Below, in pieces: positions 35,701 to 47,264 of a DNA stretch of 64,000 nt. Source of the DNA: Portulaca oleracea (lineage: Eukaryota > Streptophyta > Magnoliopsida > Caryophyllales > Portulacaceae); contig CM055872.1 of assembly GCA_029582165.1 (NCBI GenBank), positions 6,603,582 to 6,667,581 of the forward strand. Direction: 5' to 3'. The position numbers and the translations under genes were made by a program. Below the pieces are notes generated by a model, which ran no database searches, was not told the DNA's origin, and worked only from the letters and a program-made list of their open reading frames with translations. Position 1 is the first letter of the stretch; each line of letters starts with the position of its first letter.

Positions 35701-36110
35701 TTGGCCGGCCAAGACTTTCGAGGAAATGGTTAGCTTTTCAAGTTGCAGGAAACACAGACGACTTATTTGTAGTACATCAATAACATACCAAATTGGGTGG
35801 AAGTGAGGGTGTAGCGGCCAAGAGCTTATGAAAATGGGGGGGGGGGGGTTTGAAGAAACGATTTGGTGGTACAATTTGCATATTTTACTAAGTAAGATGT
35901 TGTAGGGTATAAATGAAGTTGGCGAAGACAGGACATACCTACACATGAGTTGGTGCGGGAGACCATAAGGGTGTAGCAAACATTGTTCCTTTGGTTATTT
36001 GTTTATCTTTTCTTTGTTCATCTATGCTTCGTATTACTATGTTATCCTGATACATTATTCGGGGAAAAAAAATATGGTAAGAGTTTCCCTTGAGATATCA
36101 TAAAAGCACA
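32760..36110. other. AT-rich intergenic DNA
   Basis: No credible gene. Two AT-rich segments near 33450-33640 and 34280-34540 share GAAAAATACTATCAC-AAAAATATA-type motifs with the Stowaway-like copy near 40676, so decayed MITEs are likely. A poly(T) run of about 24 lies near 32917-32940 and a G-run near 35838. Confidence 0.5.
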
Positions 36111-36114
36111 TTGA

Positions 36115-36761
36115 TTGAGAGATTTACTTCAAAAACATGTTATTCTGATACATGAAATCTACGTAAATGTTATTTGCCAGTTTTTATTTAGCAAGTTTGG
36201 TGGTGTCATTGATGTTTATATCCCCGTTAAAGTTAGAAAAAATGGTAGAAAATTTGGCTTTGTGCGATTTGCGAATAGGGATGATGAGCATAAAACCATT
36301 AATGAGATGAATCTTAGAATTGTTGATTGCAGGAGGCTTTTTTGTTTCTTGGGCTAAATTCAATAAAAAAACAAGCTGTTGGCCCTCATACTACTGCAAA
36401 ATTTAGCCAGAAATGGTTCCCTAAGAAAAATAATGGTGATGCTCATATTTCGAATGCTTCGCACTCCTCGTCCCCTGGTGAGGTTAACAATGGGGTGAGG
36501 AACTTTGGAAAAGAAGACACGGTGGTACCCGACTCTTTTGAGGCTTCCGATTGCGATGAGTTTGTGGATGATTCTATCAAACCCATTACAGACCTTATAA
36601 ATGTTGGTTTAGATAGCAACAAACATGCATGCAAGTTGTCTTATAAAGATGCTCTCTTGAGTGGTTCTAAAATCAATCGATCGACTTTTAGAGATCTGGA
36701 GGCCGACTCTGACAGTGATTGCACTCATATATATAACGGTCAAATTTATCGTTCACTATAA
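36115..36761 (+). pseudogene. broken RRM-containing retroelement ORF1-like sequence
   Basis: The frame 36115-36357 contains an RNA-recognition-motif half with KFGGVIDVYIPVKVRKNG and RKFGFVRFANRDDEHKTINE (RNP1 GFVRF). It ends at CRRLF, and the continuation lies in another frame (36327-36761: PKKNNGDAHI..., SYKDALLSG). RRM proteins of exactly this style are common as first ORFs of plant LINEs; no reverse transcriptase follows. A frameshifted, 5'-truncated copy. Confidence 0.7.
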
Positions 36762-37203
36762 TTAATTCATAAATCATAATGATAACAATTACTAGAGTAT
36801 TATAGTCAAACTTTGATTAATTAACAATAATTAATTACGTGTAGAATAGTGGTGTGGGGGAGAACATCTACAAGATTCTAAAACATGAAAAATTAGAGGA
36901 TTAGGCAGAGTCATCCGCGTGGTGTACTCATTCCACGGACGATCGCCAACAACAACACAACACAGGACGGTCAAGTCAAAACTTACAACATGGAACATTG
37001 TTTCTTATTTTCCCCAATTTTTATGATTTGATTTGATACCTTTCCTATGCACTCCATCTAATTAAATACTAAATCTTCTGATTAACCCAGTAATCAAGTA
37101 ATCATCCGTACTAATCCAATCCCAAATCCAAATTAAAATGATGAAAAACAAGCGGGGAGCTCAGACAAAACAGTAGCAAAGACGACAACTTTCTGCCCGT
37201 TAA

Positions 37204-37205
<2 letters not shown>
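36762..37205. other. 5' flank of the sulfotransferase gene
   Basis: AT-rich with no open frame of note. Probable promoter region of the gene starting at 37373, but no confident TATA box was picked out. Confidence 0.4.

Positions 37206-37245
<40 letters not shown>
37206..37245 (+). promoter_or_regulatory. (CT)n tract in the 5' leader/promoter
   Basis: Twenty CT units end 127 bases before the ATG of the sulfotransferase gene. Such Y-patch/GAGA-type tracts are common near plant transcription starts; a regulatory role here is inferred from position. Confidence 0.55.
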
Positions 37246-37248
<3 letters not shown>

Positions 37249-37372
37249 CTTGGGGGAAGAAGCTCAAAAAAAGGAAATAGAAAAAAAAGAAAACCCAAAA
37301 ACTTGAGAAATTGAGATGAGTAGAGGAAGTTGAGTTCTGGGTTTTTCTCCCAGTCTGTTGTTGTGGAGAAAA

Positions 37373-40300
37373 ATGGCTGAAGATCTCTGTTCTTTCGACA
37401 AGGTAACCCTTTTAGTTTTTGCATAAACACTTTTTTTCTTGTTCATCTTTGGTATTGAGGTTTTGGGTTAGCTTTTTTGTTTAAGTATTCTGGTGGGTTG
37501 TTGTTAGATTGTGTTATTTTGGGGGGTTGTTTCTGACAATGGGATGAGTGATTGAGTGCTTCATTTTTGTGTGTATTCTGGGTGAAATTGTTTTGTTGCT
37601 TCTGTTGTTAGCTCTAGATGTTTCTGGGTTTGGTGATAATAGCTAATTTTGGTTGATAGATTTACTTCATTTTTGTAGTTTCTGTGGTATGGATTTACCC
37701 AAATTGAAGTTGAAATTCTTCCTGCATTATGTTGAATTTGTGCTATCTGGGTCCAATTGATCTGCTTCCTCTTTTGTGCATTTGGGTTTCAAAGGTTACT
37801 TTGGTAAAGTTGATGTAATTTGGGTAAATGGCTCCAATAATATCAAAGCTCACTTGTAAAGTTGATGTAATTGGGGTAAATGGTTGTAAAATATGGTATT
37901 TTTGGTGGTCATGCTTTCAAAGTAATGCCCATATTATACTGATGCTATCAATCTTTCTCCCTCAGACATGCTATCCTTGTTGTAAGGCATATTTGGCATT
38001 GTTTCTTCCTGTATTTGCTCATTCCTCTTTTTTCACAAAGAAAAATGGTCAATTCATGTTGCTTTGAATTCACATTACACACCATTTTGTTGCATATTAA
38101 ATTGCATGTTATAGATACTTCTGTGCTATTGATTGGGCAGATATGTACTAACCCACAAACTCAAATTTCATGCCGAGCTTCCCGGGTTAACATGTGGGTA
38201 TTATTATGTGGGTCGCAGGATACTTTCGTTATAAAGCTCCCGAAAGCATCTCCCTTGATATTAAGGATGGCATTGCTGGTGATTGCTACGGTCTGCGGGG
38301 TGTATATTTGCTCAATCTGTCTCAAACAGATCAGCAGTCAAACTAAGTCCACCATCGAAGTTATCGGTCAACCTTGTTGTAGCTTAAGGCCTGAAACTTT
38401 GGGCGATCAAGACACGCATTTTCCAGAGCCCGAAACGTTCGACAGGTGATAAGGAGTACCTTTGACAATTGTCTGTGCGTAGACTTGGCAATTGGGTCAT
38501 TTGGGTTGGGTTGGACCCTTTTGGGTCAGATCACTTCGGGTCAACAAGGTTCGGGTTTGGGTTGGGTAATTTCAGGTCGCGTTGGTTTCGGATTGCTTTA
38601 TTTTTTGTCAGATAGGATTATCGTTAAAAAGCGAACAAGTTTGGTAAAAGTTAAATTCGGGTTTGGTCGGGTCTCATTGGGTTTGGGTCCATTTCAGGTT
38701 CATTAGTTTTGGCATTTTCGGGTTTAGGTCATGTCGGGTTAGTTTTGCCAAGTCTATTTGTGCGTGTTTGACTTGGATTATGAGTTAATGCTCTTCCTTT
38801 TGCTGTTTTCTAGGGCTGAATGTGCAGGTAATCCCGTTCGATTCTTTGTTATCATATCAATGCAACGATCGGGGAGTGGATGGTTTGAGACATTGTTAAA
38901 CAGCCATATTAACGTGAGCTCAAATGGTGAAATTTTCTCCATTAAAGAAAGGAGAGACAATATCTCCTCTATTATTAAGACTCTTGACAAAGTCTACAAT
39001 TTGGATTGGCTAAGTAGTGCTTCAAAGAATGAGTGCTCTGCTGCTGTTGGCTTAAAGTGGATGCTCAATCAGGTAAAAGTGCTAGAAATTGAGGTTACCA
39101 TTCTTGCTTGTGTCATGTGATGCTATTATGTTCATCTTTTTCTCCAAGTTGTGAATTGTGTGTATGGACTCAAGCACCGAAAATGATGATTCTTGACTAA
39201 ACAGTCTGACCTTTTAAGGTGTAGAAAATGTTTGGGCCGTTGAGAAGTGTGTAAATTTCCCTTGGGCATGAGTTGTGCCCTAAAATTCAAAACATCCTAA
39301 GACCTGGCAGAATTTGACCTGACCTGAAAATCAACCCGAAACTACCCAAAAGTTTAGGGTTTTGAACACGATTTCCGAACCCAAAACCTAAATGAACCCG
39401 AACCCAACCCATACTGAACCCGCTCAAATGATGATGAGTCAAGCTCAGTTTGAGAGGGGGGGGGGTTGTTGATTTATAGTCTTACTCCTAAATTAAGAAA
39501 ATTTAGAGAGACTGGTTCAAATTGATCCAAGGTTTTAAAATTGTTCACTACTTACTACGCCATGAAAAAGCAGTAGAAGAAGTTTAGAGAGGCATTTGGG
39601 ATTGAAGTTGCTGTTCTCTCTTCCCTTTTTCTTATCTAGCCTTGTGCTTCTTTGTAACGAATCCAGGGGATAAGTTTCTTGACATTGTGATAAGCATTCC
39701 ATCTATATCCAACGTTATATCCTATTTTGGACACGCTGGTTGTTATTGTGTAATTACTTCCTTCCAGCATCCTGGAATTTTCTTGGAAATATTGCGAATA
39801 ACTTATTGGTAACTTGGCTACATGGGATAGTTGTGTGTATGTATTTTCTGAGTCCCTTCACATGGTATGCTTGTAATGGGTAGAAAATATTTTTTCCTAG
39901 ACATGTCGAAAGTGAAGACTGAACGAAATAGGAAAAAACTGATGCGTAGAAATTATCTGTTGTTTCGTTTGTTATTTGTAAGTTGATAATTAAGGGCATG
40001 GTCCAGGCTTGTGTTTGTAAGATATGAAAATTGAGTCTTAGATTCCCAAATTAAGTTACGTAATTGCTGATTATGGAGCAGGACTCATGACTGTGCAATC
40101 TGCGTCAATTAGATACTTAAATTTTAATTACGCATTTTTCTTCGTTGGAACATCTGAAGAGTGCACGAAAGAGTTCTTTAATTCCTAGAGTTGATGAAAG
40201 TTGGGTTGATCACACCAACAGAAAGCTCTAGTAAAGAATACACTATGGCTATTGCTAATGCTAAGGAAATGTATATGCTGACTGATGACGAACGATACTT

Positions 40301-43062
40301 TAAGTACAATTATGAAGAATAGTAGATACTTCTTCCTTTTTCTGTGCTAGTGTAAAGTTATTGGTAATTTGATGGAGAATTCGGGGTTCGAACTTTGTAC
40401 CACAATAATCTGAAGTTCCTGAAAGTACGAAAACATTAAGACTGATTGCATTGACATTCCGATCATAAGATCATCGACTAAATTAGCCTAGTAGGACATA
40501 TTCATATTCAAGCAAAAAATATTGGGCAACCAATCCGGCAATTCCCCTATTCAATATTATTTGCAAGCAATTAATGCCCATGGAATTCTAATTTTGCGAC
40601 TTACACCATAGTTGCATGAAGAAAACTAAACAATAAGGTAAGTTCGGAAATAGGTTGGGAGCTAATCTAATAAATACTCCTTCTATTCCTCAATATTTGT
40701 TATCATGGGAATTGTCCATTCAAATTTAAAAGTTTTGACTGGAAATTTTTCAATATATGTAATGATTTATCAAGTGAAACTACTATCATTAGATTAATAG
40801 TGAAAAATACTTCTATAAAAGTACAACTTCATAATTTTTTCAAAAAGACATTGTTAGAAAATGATGGTCAAAGCCTTGCACTGGAAAAGTCAAAAGTGAC
40901 GGATATTAAGGAATGGTTGTAGACTTGTAGTATTAATTACCGCAATTTTTCCATGTTGTGCTTTGATAATATACAAAGCTAGGATAGATGGACAAGATCA
41001 TTCAGTACTCATGATCTTGTTGTGGCCCTGGAAAACTAGATAATTGCTACCTAAATCCTTAGGGGGGAAAAAATGTCGAATATGTGATAAGCGATAAACC
41101 AGTTTTTGACCTGTGAGTCTGAATAGAGCCCCCCACCCCACCTCATGTCGGTAACATTTCTTTAACAACTTTGTTAGACAGTTTTAGACACAGATATAAC
41201 CAAGATTGGATATGATTCCAACTTCCAAGAGATGTCGGAATGTGGCCTATTTTATCATCATCCCATTCTAGTTAGATTCAAATCTACCTTAATGGGGCGT
41301 TTTGTTGAGAAACTTTCTCGGGAAAGTTAGTCAACTTTTTCAAGTTGACAAACTTACCCATGTTTGGTTCTCCATGATATATAGGAAAGTTTTGATGTGG
41401 GGTCCATTATTTCCCTCACAACCTCAGTAAAAAGTTTCCTGGTGGGGGCTAGGAAAAATCTTTCACCGGAAAATTTTTCCTGGAAAAATCTTTTCCGGGA
41501 AACTGCCAAATGCACCATAAGTTTAATTGGTTGTGCTGAAATATCGTGCATGTTCAAGTGATCGGTGCACTTTATGATGGATAAGCAGACCTAGATGGCT
41601 TCCCATTGTTCCTGTTTAGAAAGTATCGAAAACTTAACCTCTTTGTACTTTTCTATTGAATCAAAATCAAGTTTGCCGTTCTCTTTGGGTGGTGGTGTGT
41701 ATTGTCAATATGAGCTCTTTGAACCCACCTTTCTGATAGCTCTTTGATAGCCTTACTAAATTTGTTAATATTATTGCAAGCTTCATCGTTATATGAAGGT
41801 TTATCAATTTGTTACAAAAATTCATCAGTTGATAAATTGACCTTGTTTAAATTTCAGGGACTGACGGAGTACCCAAAAGAGATAGGGGACTACTTTACTA
41901 AAAGGGGTGTCTCTGTAATCTTTCTCTTCCGAAGAAACCTGCTGAGGCGAATGGTTTCAGTACTTGCAAATTCATTTGACCGTTATGCTAAGCTATTAAA
42001 TGGAACTCACAAGTCTCATGTGCATTCTCCAGAGGAGGTCCGAGTCTATCTATCCCTCTTGCGTATATATATACCTAATGTCTTGGTGATGTGGTACTTA
42101 TCTGAACTCTGAATCTCATCTTTTGTAGGCTGAGATGCTTTCAAAATACAAGCCGTTCATCAACTCGACATCGTTGATATCGGATCTCAAGGAAGCTGAA
42201 TTGCAGATGACTAAGGCCTTAGTGTACTTCAACAGCACGCGGCATATCATTCTATACTATGAAGATCTTATCAAGAATCGAACTGTAAGAACATGTCAAA
42301 TTTGTTGTTATTCTTACAACTGCTCTCAAATGAACACAGCCTTTTTACCATAAACTAAATGCAAAAATCTTCCAAATCCAATACCCCAAAGTTCACGCTG
42401 CTAACTATGTGTGTATGGGTTTTTTTTTTTTTTTTTTTGTGTTGGGGGGGGGGGGGGGTGTCTTATGTAGCAGTCTTACCAAGAGTTGAAAGAAAAAAAT
42501 TTAGAGAGGCTAGTTCCAGTTGACCCCAGATTTTAAAATTGCTCAGTACTTGCTACTTCATGCAAAAGAAGTAGAAGATGTCTCTCTTCATCCATAAGCT
42601 AGATGGTTAAAAAGATTTTTTTGATTCCAACTTGGATCGTAATGGACTAAAGCAAAATGTGTCACTAAACCTTCTTTGCTTCTTTCCATAGAGTGGCAAA
42701 TGATTTCAAATCTTGGGTCAATCGGAATCAGTATCTCTAAATTGCAAGAACTGGTCAACGTTTTTTCTCCGCCATCTATGAAACTGGTCGACGTTTTTTC
42801 TTTGCTTCTTTCCATAGAGGTGCAAATGATTTCAAACCTTTTTGCTTCTTCATGCTCACATTTTTTTCTCCGCCATCTCCTCCATACTATGCAGAAACTG
42901 GTCGACGTCCAGGACTTTCTCAGGATACCTCGAATGCCCTTGACAAGCCGACAAGTGAAAATACACCGAGGTCCCCTATGGGACCACATCAAAAACTGGG
43001 ACGATGTCAATAAGAGGCTCAACGGAACAGCCTACGAACGATTCCTTCATGCTGACTATTGA
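37373..43062 (+). CDS. NodH-like P-loop sulfotransferase, type II membrane protein
   Basis: Six exons join in frame: 37373-37402, 38219-38445, 38814-39072, 41858-42037, 42129-42284, 42895-43062; 339 residues. Residues 22-46 form one hydrophobic segment (LILRMALLVIATVCGVYICS) after a short N terminus, predicting a Golgi-type signal anchor. Residues 103-117 (QRSGSGWFETLLNSH) form the loop that holds the 5'-phosphosulfate of PAPS, and about 191-211 (VIFLFRRNLLRRMVSVLANS) is the 3'-phosphate-binding segment. The C terminus (GPLWDHIKNWDDVNKRLNGT, near 313-332) is typical of the plant NodH-related group. It should move sulfate from PAPS to an acceptor, probably glycan or peptide; the acceptor is unknown. 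Similar to Arabidopsis At3g50620 as I recall it. Intron 2 is mostly a transposon; intron 5 has an odd duplication at the acceptor. Confidence 0.9.
38480..38756. mobile_element. 277-bp hAT-like MITE filling intron 2
   Basis: Perfect 12-bp terminal inverted repeats (TAGACTTGGCAA) and flanks TCTGTGCG / TTTGTGCG matching at 7 of 8. GGGTTGGGTT and TTCGGGTTTGG repeats inside. It occupies 277 of the 368 bases of sulfotransferase intron 2. Confidence 0.85.
39304..39640 (+). repeat. truncated hAT-like end plus dispersed repeat in intron 3
   Basis: 39304-39440 begins AAGACCTGGCAGAATTTGACC and is CCCGAACCCGAA rich, like one end of 31720-32228. It runs into a second repeat (about 39445-39640: AAATTTAGAGAGACTGGTTC...GATTTTAAAATTG-type) that recurs at 42460-42600. 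Confidence 0.5.
40676..40915. mobile_element. decayed Stowaway-like MITE in intron 3
   Basis: Left end TACTCCTTCTATTCCTCAATATTTG resembles the Stowaway terminus (first 20 bases TACTCCTTCTATTCCTCAAT); the right end near GACGGATATTAAGGAATGG is a weak inverse match. AT-rich interior shared with 33450-33640. Confidence 0.45.
41293..41517. mobile_element. Tourist-like MITE (PIF/Harbinger) in intron 3
   Basis: TAA flanks both ends (41290-41292, 41518-41520). Termini TGGGGCGTTTTGTTGAGAAA and, reverse complemented, TGGTGCATTTGGCAGTTTCC agree at most positions, and CGGGAAAG/CTTTTCCGGG lie symmetrically inside. 225 bp. Confidence 0.65.
42460..42894 (+). repeat. local duplications in intron 5 reaching the exon 6 acceptor
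   Basis: TTTGCTTCTTTCCATAGAG...CAAATGATTTCAAA occurs at 42675 and 42801, a 126-base period. AACTGGTCAACG (42750), AAACTGGTCGACG (42781) and the first bases of exon 6, AAACTGGTCGACG (42895), are three copies of one motif, each preceded or followed by a TTTTTTCTCCGCCATCT run. The block before it (42460-42600) is a dispersed repeat also seen at 39445-39640, and 43640-43810 is related to 42620-42745. Confidence 0.75.
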
Positions 43063-44380
43063 GTATTTAGCAACCATCATCATCATCATCAGCTGACTTT
43101 GCACCGATGTAAATAATGCTGATTTTCTTCATGTAGCAGACAGAAAGAACCCAGGAAGCAAAAAGCCAAAGGCTTGAAGCTTTTTACCCGCTGATTTTAA
43201 CCCCCAAATCGTCAAAACAACATACAGGTGCACCTCGATTTTCCTTGTGTCTTTTCGCCAATGTCCGGTTGGAGCAGTTGAGCAAGGTGGAGAGTGTAAA
43301 GTTATGGAGTTAGTAGGGAGATTTTTGTGTGTTAGGATTGTTTTAGATTTAGGTTAGGAAGATAGGTTTGTGTAAACAGAAATATTTGCCAGGATTTGTT
43401 CATTGGTTTGGTGTTTGGATAACTCAACTATATGATTGGATTGTTGAGTGCATACATCTCACCCTTTTGTTTCAACAGTTTTTGGTTGAGATGTGTAGCA
43501 GTTGAAAAGGTACTGGGTAAAGTGTGTTCTGGGGTTCTATCTTATTTAAGAAAATGTATGATCCTGTGGTGTTTACACAATGCCGAAAGCCAAGTGTTGT
43601 GAAGAAACTCATGTTTGCCTCTTCTGATAATCTCATGTAATCTTGTTACCCTTTACTTTTCCATGTCGATAATTGAAAAAAGATTATATTGGACTAAAGT
43701 AATACGCATCATTAAACCTCTCATGCTTCTTTTCTATGCAGTAGTAGGAAGCTGACGATTTCTATATCTTTGGATCAGCTGAAACTCGCCTCTTTAAGTT
43801 GCAAAATTCAGGGTAAGACTGTTGTGTTGCATTACATCTGGCTTCATACCTCACACTTAACAGAACTTCGGAGTATCAGTTTTGGTTTTGGTTTTTAACC
43901 CTTTCTTTTCCTTTAGAAGAATGCAACCCAATATTCCAAGCATCATCAAAAATTCAAAATATTTGAGTCATAATCAATCTATGTTCCCTGTTTCAGCTAA
44001 GATTTTCGACTCTAAATGTTTAACACTTTTCTATATGAATCATCAATATGATCAAATTCTCCACAAACATTGATATTTATCAAAATTAGACTATCTATAT
44101 CAAAATTTACTCCGACCCCGCAAAGAGGATGTCTACACCTCAAGTTATTGTTGTCATTATTTCAATGTGGACTGTCCAATGATCAAAATTTGAAAGCTGC
44201 AGCTTGTTATTAATCACAGAAAAACATCACCTTACAAAGTTACAACAACAATGTACAACAAATGTTACATGCTCTTGTACTCAATTCTCATATCAGGAAA
44301 AATTAGCCAAATTCTACAATTTCAAGCACTACATTCCACAAACTGTAGAATTTTCTGTTTTAACCGGCACGTAGTCCGAC
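43063..44380. other. 3' region of the sulfotransferase gene and spacer
   Basis: Starts with the presumed 3' untranslated region (a CATCATCATCATCATC run at 43076-43090). A diverged copy of the intron 5 repeat lies at about 43640-43810. No coding sequence recognised. Confidence 0.5.
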
Positions 44381-44383
44381 CTA

Positions 44384-44590
44384 TAGAGTCCCATATCTCA
44401 AGGGTATAACCCAATAGGTCTGTGGCGGACAGAGGGGTGCAGGGGGTGCCAATGGCCTGAAGATGGGTCCCACTCCAATCAGTAGCACTCTATGAATTGG
44501 CAAGGGAGAGATGCCGCCCTCAGGATTTAAACCATAGCCGCTTGGGGTAGGAGGTGGACCTCTTACCACTCAAGCAAGTGGTGATGCATT
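44384..44590 (-). mobile_element. probable tRNA-derived SINE, minus strand
   Basis: On the minus strand a box A-like TTGAGTGGTAAGAGG is followed by a box B-like GGTTTAAATCC, the internal RNA polymerase III promoter of tRNA-derived SINEs. Part of the head (CAAGCAAGTGG...CTTACCACT) is duplicated just beyond at 44605-44630. Target duplication not found. Confidence 0.5.
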
Positions 44591-44860
44591 AAAAAATCAG
44601 GGATTCAAGCAAGTGGACCTCTTACCACTGCATCTCCCAGTACCAGGGATTCAAGCAGTTAGTCTCCAAAACTGTCTTTACAAAATGAATATCTACAGTG
44701 CTTCAGTGACCTGTACAGCACACAAAATCAGACTGTAAAAATATATATATACATGTACTAACTAAAAACAGAGCTCCTAAAGTATTAGAGAATATGACCC
44801 AAGGACAAAAGTGGTAGGCCTCATAGTAGAGTAGGGTAGAGTAGGTCTTGTAGCTGCTTG

Positions 44861-46088
44861 CTACTTTGAGCCTTTAAAGAACATGGGCACACATGATGAA
44901 ACAAAGGCCACACTGCAGATACTCCACCCAGCTGCAAACTATGGTAATTGTTTAGTTACTGCATGGTAAAACGAATCGACCCTCGGTGGAAGCAAATACT
45001 TTCTCGTGTGTGAGTTTGTGGGTCGTGTTTGTCATGGGCAATCTTTGCAGCCTGTAGAATTTACTGGTGATTACTCTTGAGATAGGGGTCTGGTGAACTG
45101 ATGTGTTTACCCTTCATTAAAAACACGGTGAATAGACGAATCAAACCCTGATATAAGCACAAAATCTTCCATGTGTGGAAATTGTGGATCGCGTTATGGG
45201 CAGTAATGTAAAGCTTACCGGTGGTTATTTCTAACATAGGGTCCAGTAAACCGACGGTCTTACCCTTCATTAAAAAATTGTTGAATGGAGGAGGAATCAA
45301 CTTGATAAACAAACAAGAGGACGACGAGCCGCCATCATGTAAGTGATGCTCACATGTCGTCATTCATTCTCTCCAAATTCCTCGGCCAATTCGCAGTCAC
45401 GTGAGCAACAGCCTAGTAACACAGCAAATCGTCGAAAAGAACACCCTTTTAGGCTCTCTTTCCATTAAAATAGAAAGCAATCAAAAGACAAACCAACCTC
45501 GTGCTGCAGAGAAGTCAAACTAAAGTGGCATCTGAACTGAAGTAGCTCTACAAACACCTGCTGGGGGAGTGATCAGGGATCCATGTGAGCTCGTGATATA
45601 TAAAACACAAGTTGCTTCATTTGAATAGGATATTCTATAGTACACAAGTATATATATCGCACCTTTTTCGGCGTTGGTAAACACAGTCAGGACAAAGTAC
45701 AGCCCTTTTGGACCGTTGCTCTTTGGGCAATTGGTGGTGTTGATACATTAGCACATGTGTAGTCTTTGCGGCCAGATACAACAAGCCAGTTCAAGATCGA
45801 AAAGGTTGGCTAGTGAATAAACATATGTATAACATCATAGAACATTTTTAAAGCAGAAAGCTGAAAAGTTTGTTTAGTTGTGTAGAAGACTAGGACTACG
45901 TACGTATATGGGGAGTATAAACCGTCTTATACTGATATACATACCAGCACCACCTACAGCCAGAGTGAACCACAACGTAAAATGACAAAAAGAATGTGAA
46001 ATAAGAACCGAAAGCATATTTCAGGGAGCTTTGTACTTCTAGTTCTCACCTTGAGTTAGTTGGGTAATAGGCTGTGCAGCAGGCTCTG
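44861..46088 (-). other. candidate terminal exons of an unresolved minus-strand gene
   Basis: Three splice-flanked segments read in one frame on the minus strand: 46088-46050 (EPAAQPITQLTQ, acceptor ATTAG, donor GTGAG), a nine-base micro-exon 45963-45955 (donor GTATGT), and 44931-44861, which ends in a stop after GWSICSVAFVSSCVPMFF and KGSK. Joined, they predict a hydrophobic C terminus. Upstream exons could not be chained, so this may be chance or a decayed gene. The family is not recognised. Confidence 0.25.
45001..45280 (+). repeat. tandem pair of the repeat found in MAP1D intron 9
   Basis: Two copies, starting near 45026 (GTCGTGTTTGTCATGGGCA) and 45187 (GATCGCGTTATGGGCAG), each end in ACCCTTCATTAAAAA. 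Both match 14366-14484. Confidence 0.6.
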
Positions 46089-46122
46089 CTAATGTTGAAA
46101 TATAATCCCAAGAAATCAATAT

Positions 46123-46316
46123 TTTTATTTTTTTTTACAATGGTAAGTCGGGCCACCCACTAGGCCCCCTATCTCAGGGAAAGCCCAATGGGTCCACCAG
46201 CCCATGGGGGAGGGGGAAACCAGGCATACACGCCTGTTGCTGCTCCCAGGAATCGATCCCGGGACCTGTGGGATACCACAGTGCAGCTGGTACCACTTGA
46301 GCTAGAGCTCATTGGT
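46123..46316 (-). mobile_element. tRNA-derived SINE with target duplication, minus strand
   Basis: Perfect 9-bp target duplication AATCAATAT at 46114-46122 and 46317-46325. The minus strand starts CCAATGAGCTCTAGCTCAAG, has box A-like TAGCTCAAGTGG and box B GGATCGATTCC, and ends in a poly(A)-like tail (T-rich on the plus strand, 46123-46136). Length about 194 bp. Confidence 0.85.
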
Positions 46317-47260
46317 AATCAATATATATTACATGCATTTGGAGTTTATACTCCACGACATCTGCAAGTGCACAATCATACTATTGAGAGTGAACAATCT
46401 CTACAAGAGAACAATCACATTATTTGGAGTACAAACACCAAGAGCACGTAATAAATTACACCAAGAAATAGTACTGCTGCATGCGTGTAGATGTCAGTGT
46501 GGAATAACATAGTGCTACATAAACCCACATACTGATACCTTGCCTTCTAATTGATGCAAAATTTTGGGGAAAAACAGATGCAACATAACTAACCTCATCT
46601 CACAAATGTTGCAGTTTCCACCTCAGGTGAAGCCAATGGTCACACCAAGCAGCGTGGGATCCGATTTGAGCAAGATCCAAATGTTACCCTCGCGGAAAAT
46701 GGGGAAAATATAGCTACTTTCTGTAAAAATAGTTCTTAAATATCAGTGAATTCTAATATCATCATTCACTAGAATGAAAGTCAAAGAACAAGTCAAGATA
46801 GATGTGCATTTTCAATCTGATTTCTCACTTTAGTAATAGTCTTCTTAATAGTTAACACTCCCCCCCCCCCCCCCTAAAAGCATGTCATTTATTTATTTTG
46901 CATGGAGTATTAACCATAGTTACTAGGAACGCTTCCCAAGTCGTTAGTCCATGAACGCAGGTCGCTAATTTTTACACAAATTTAGTCTAGTTTTGACTTC
47001 GGAATGCTTGTTCCCAGAATGCGGGTCGCGGGCATATGTAGCGTTCCCAGTAACTATGGTATTAACCATACTAATTTCACCCAGGTATTTTGTGAGTAAA
47101 GAGTAAGACAAATATGATGCTTAAAGTTTATAACCCCTCACACACTAAGGTCACTATTGCACTACACATGCAGAAATGAGCACTCCTGCCAGAGTTTGTC
47201 TCAAAGGAATCTCCAAACTGGCATGAATTTGGCCTCATGACCTCCCCTTCTAGTTTTCCA
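46317..47260. other. upstream region of the first CEP gene
   Basis: No gene recognised. Near 46600-46740 a splice-flanked stretch stays open on the plus strand (GIRFEQDPNVTLAENGENIA-type reading) and also partly on the minus strand; it could not be tied to any model. A poly(C) run lies at about 46860-46874. Confidence 0.4.
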
Positions 47261-47264
47261 CTAT

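Noticed and set aside
44384..44640. tRNA gene on the minus strand
   Set aside because: Box A/B words exist but the sequence does not fold into a tRNA and part is duplicated; SINE is the better reading.
45690..45790. possible further minus-strand exon open in several frames
   Set aside because: Short AT-balanced stretch open in three frames on the minus strand or plus strand; no unique splice-consistent reading.
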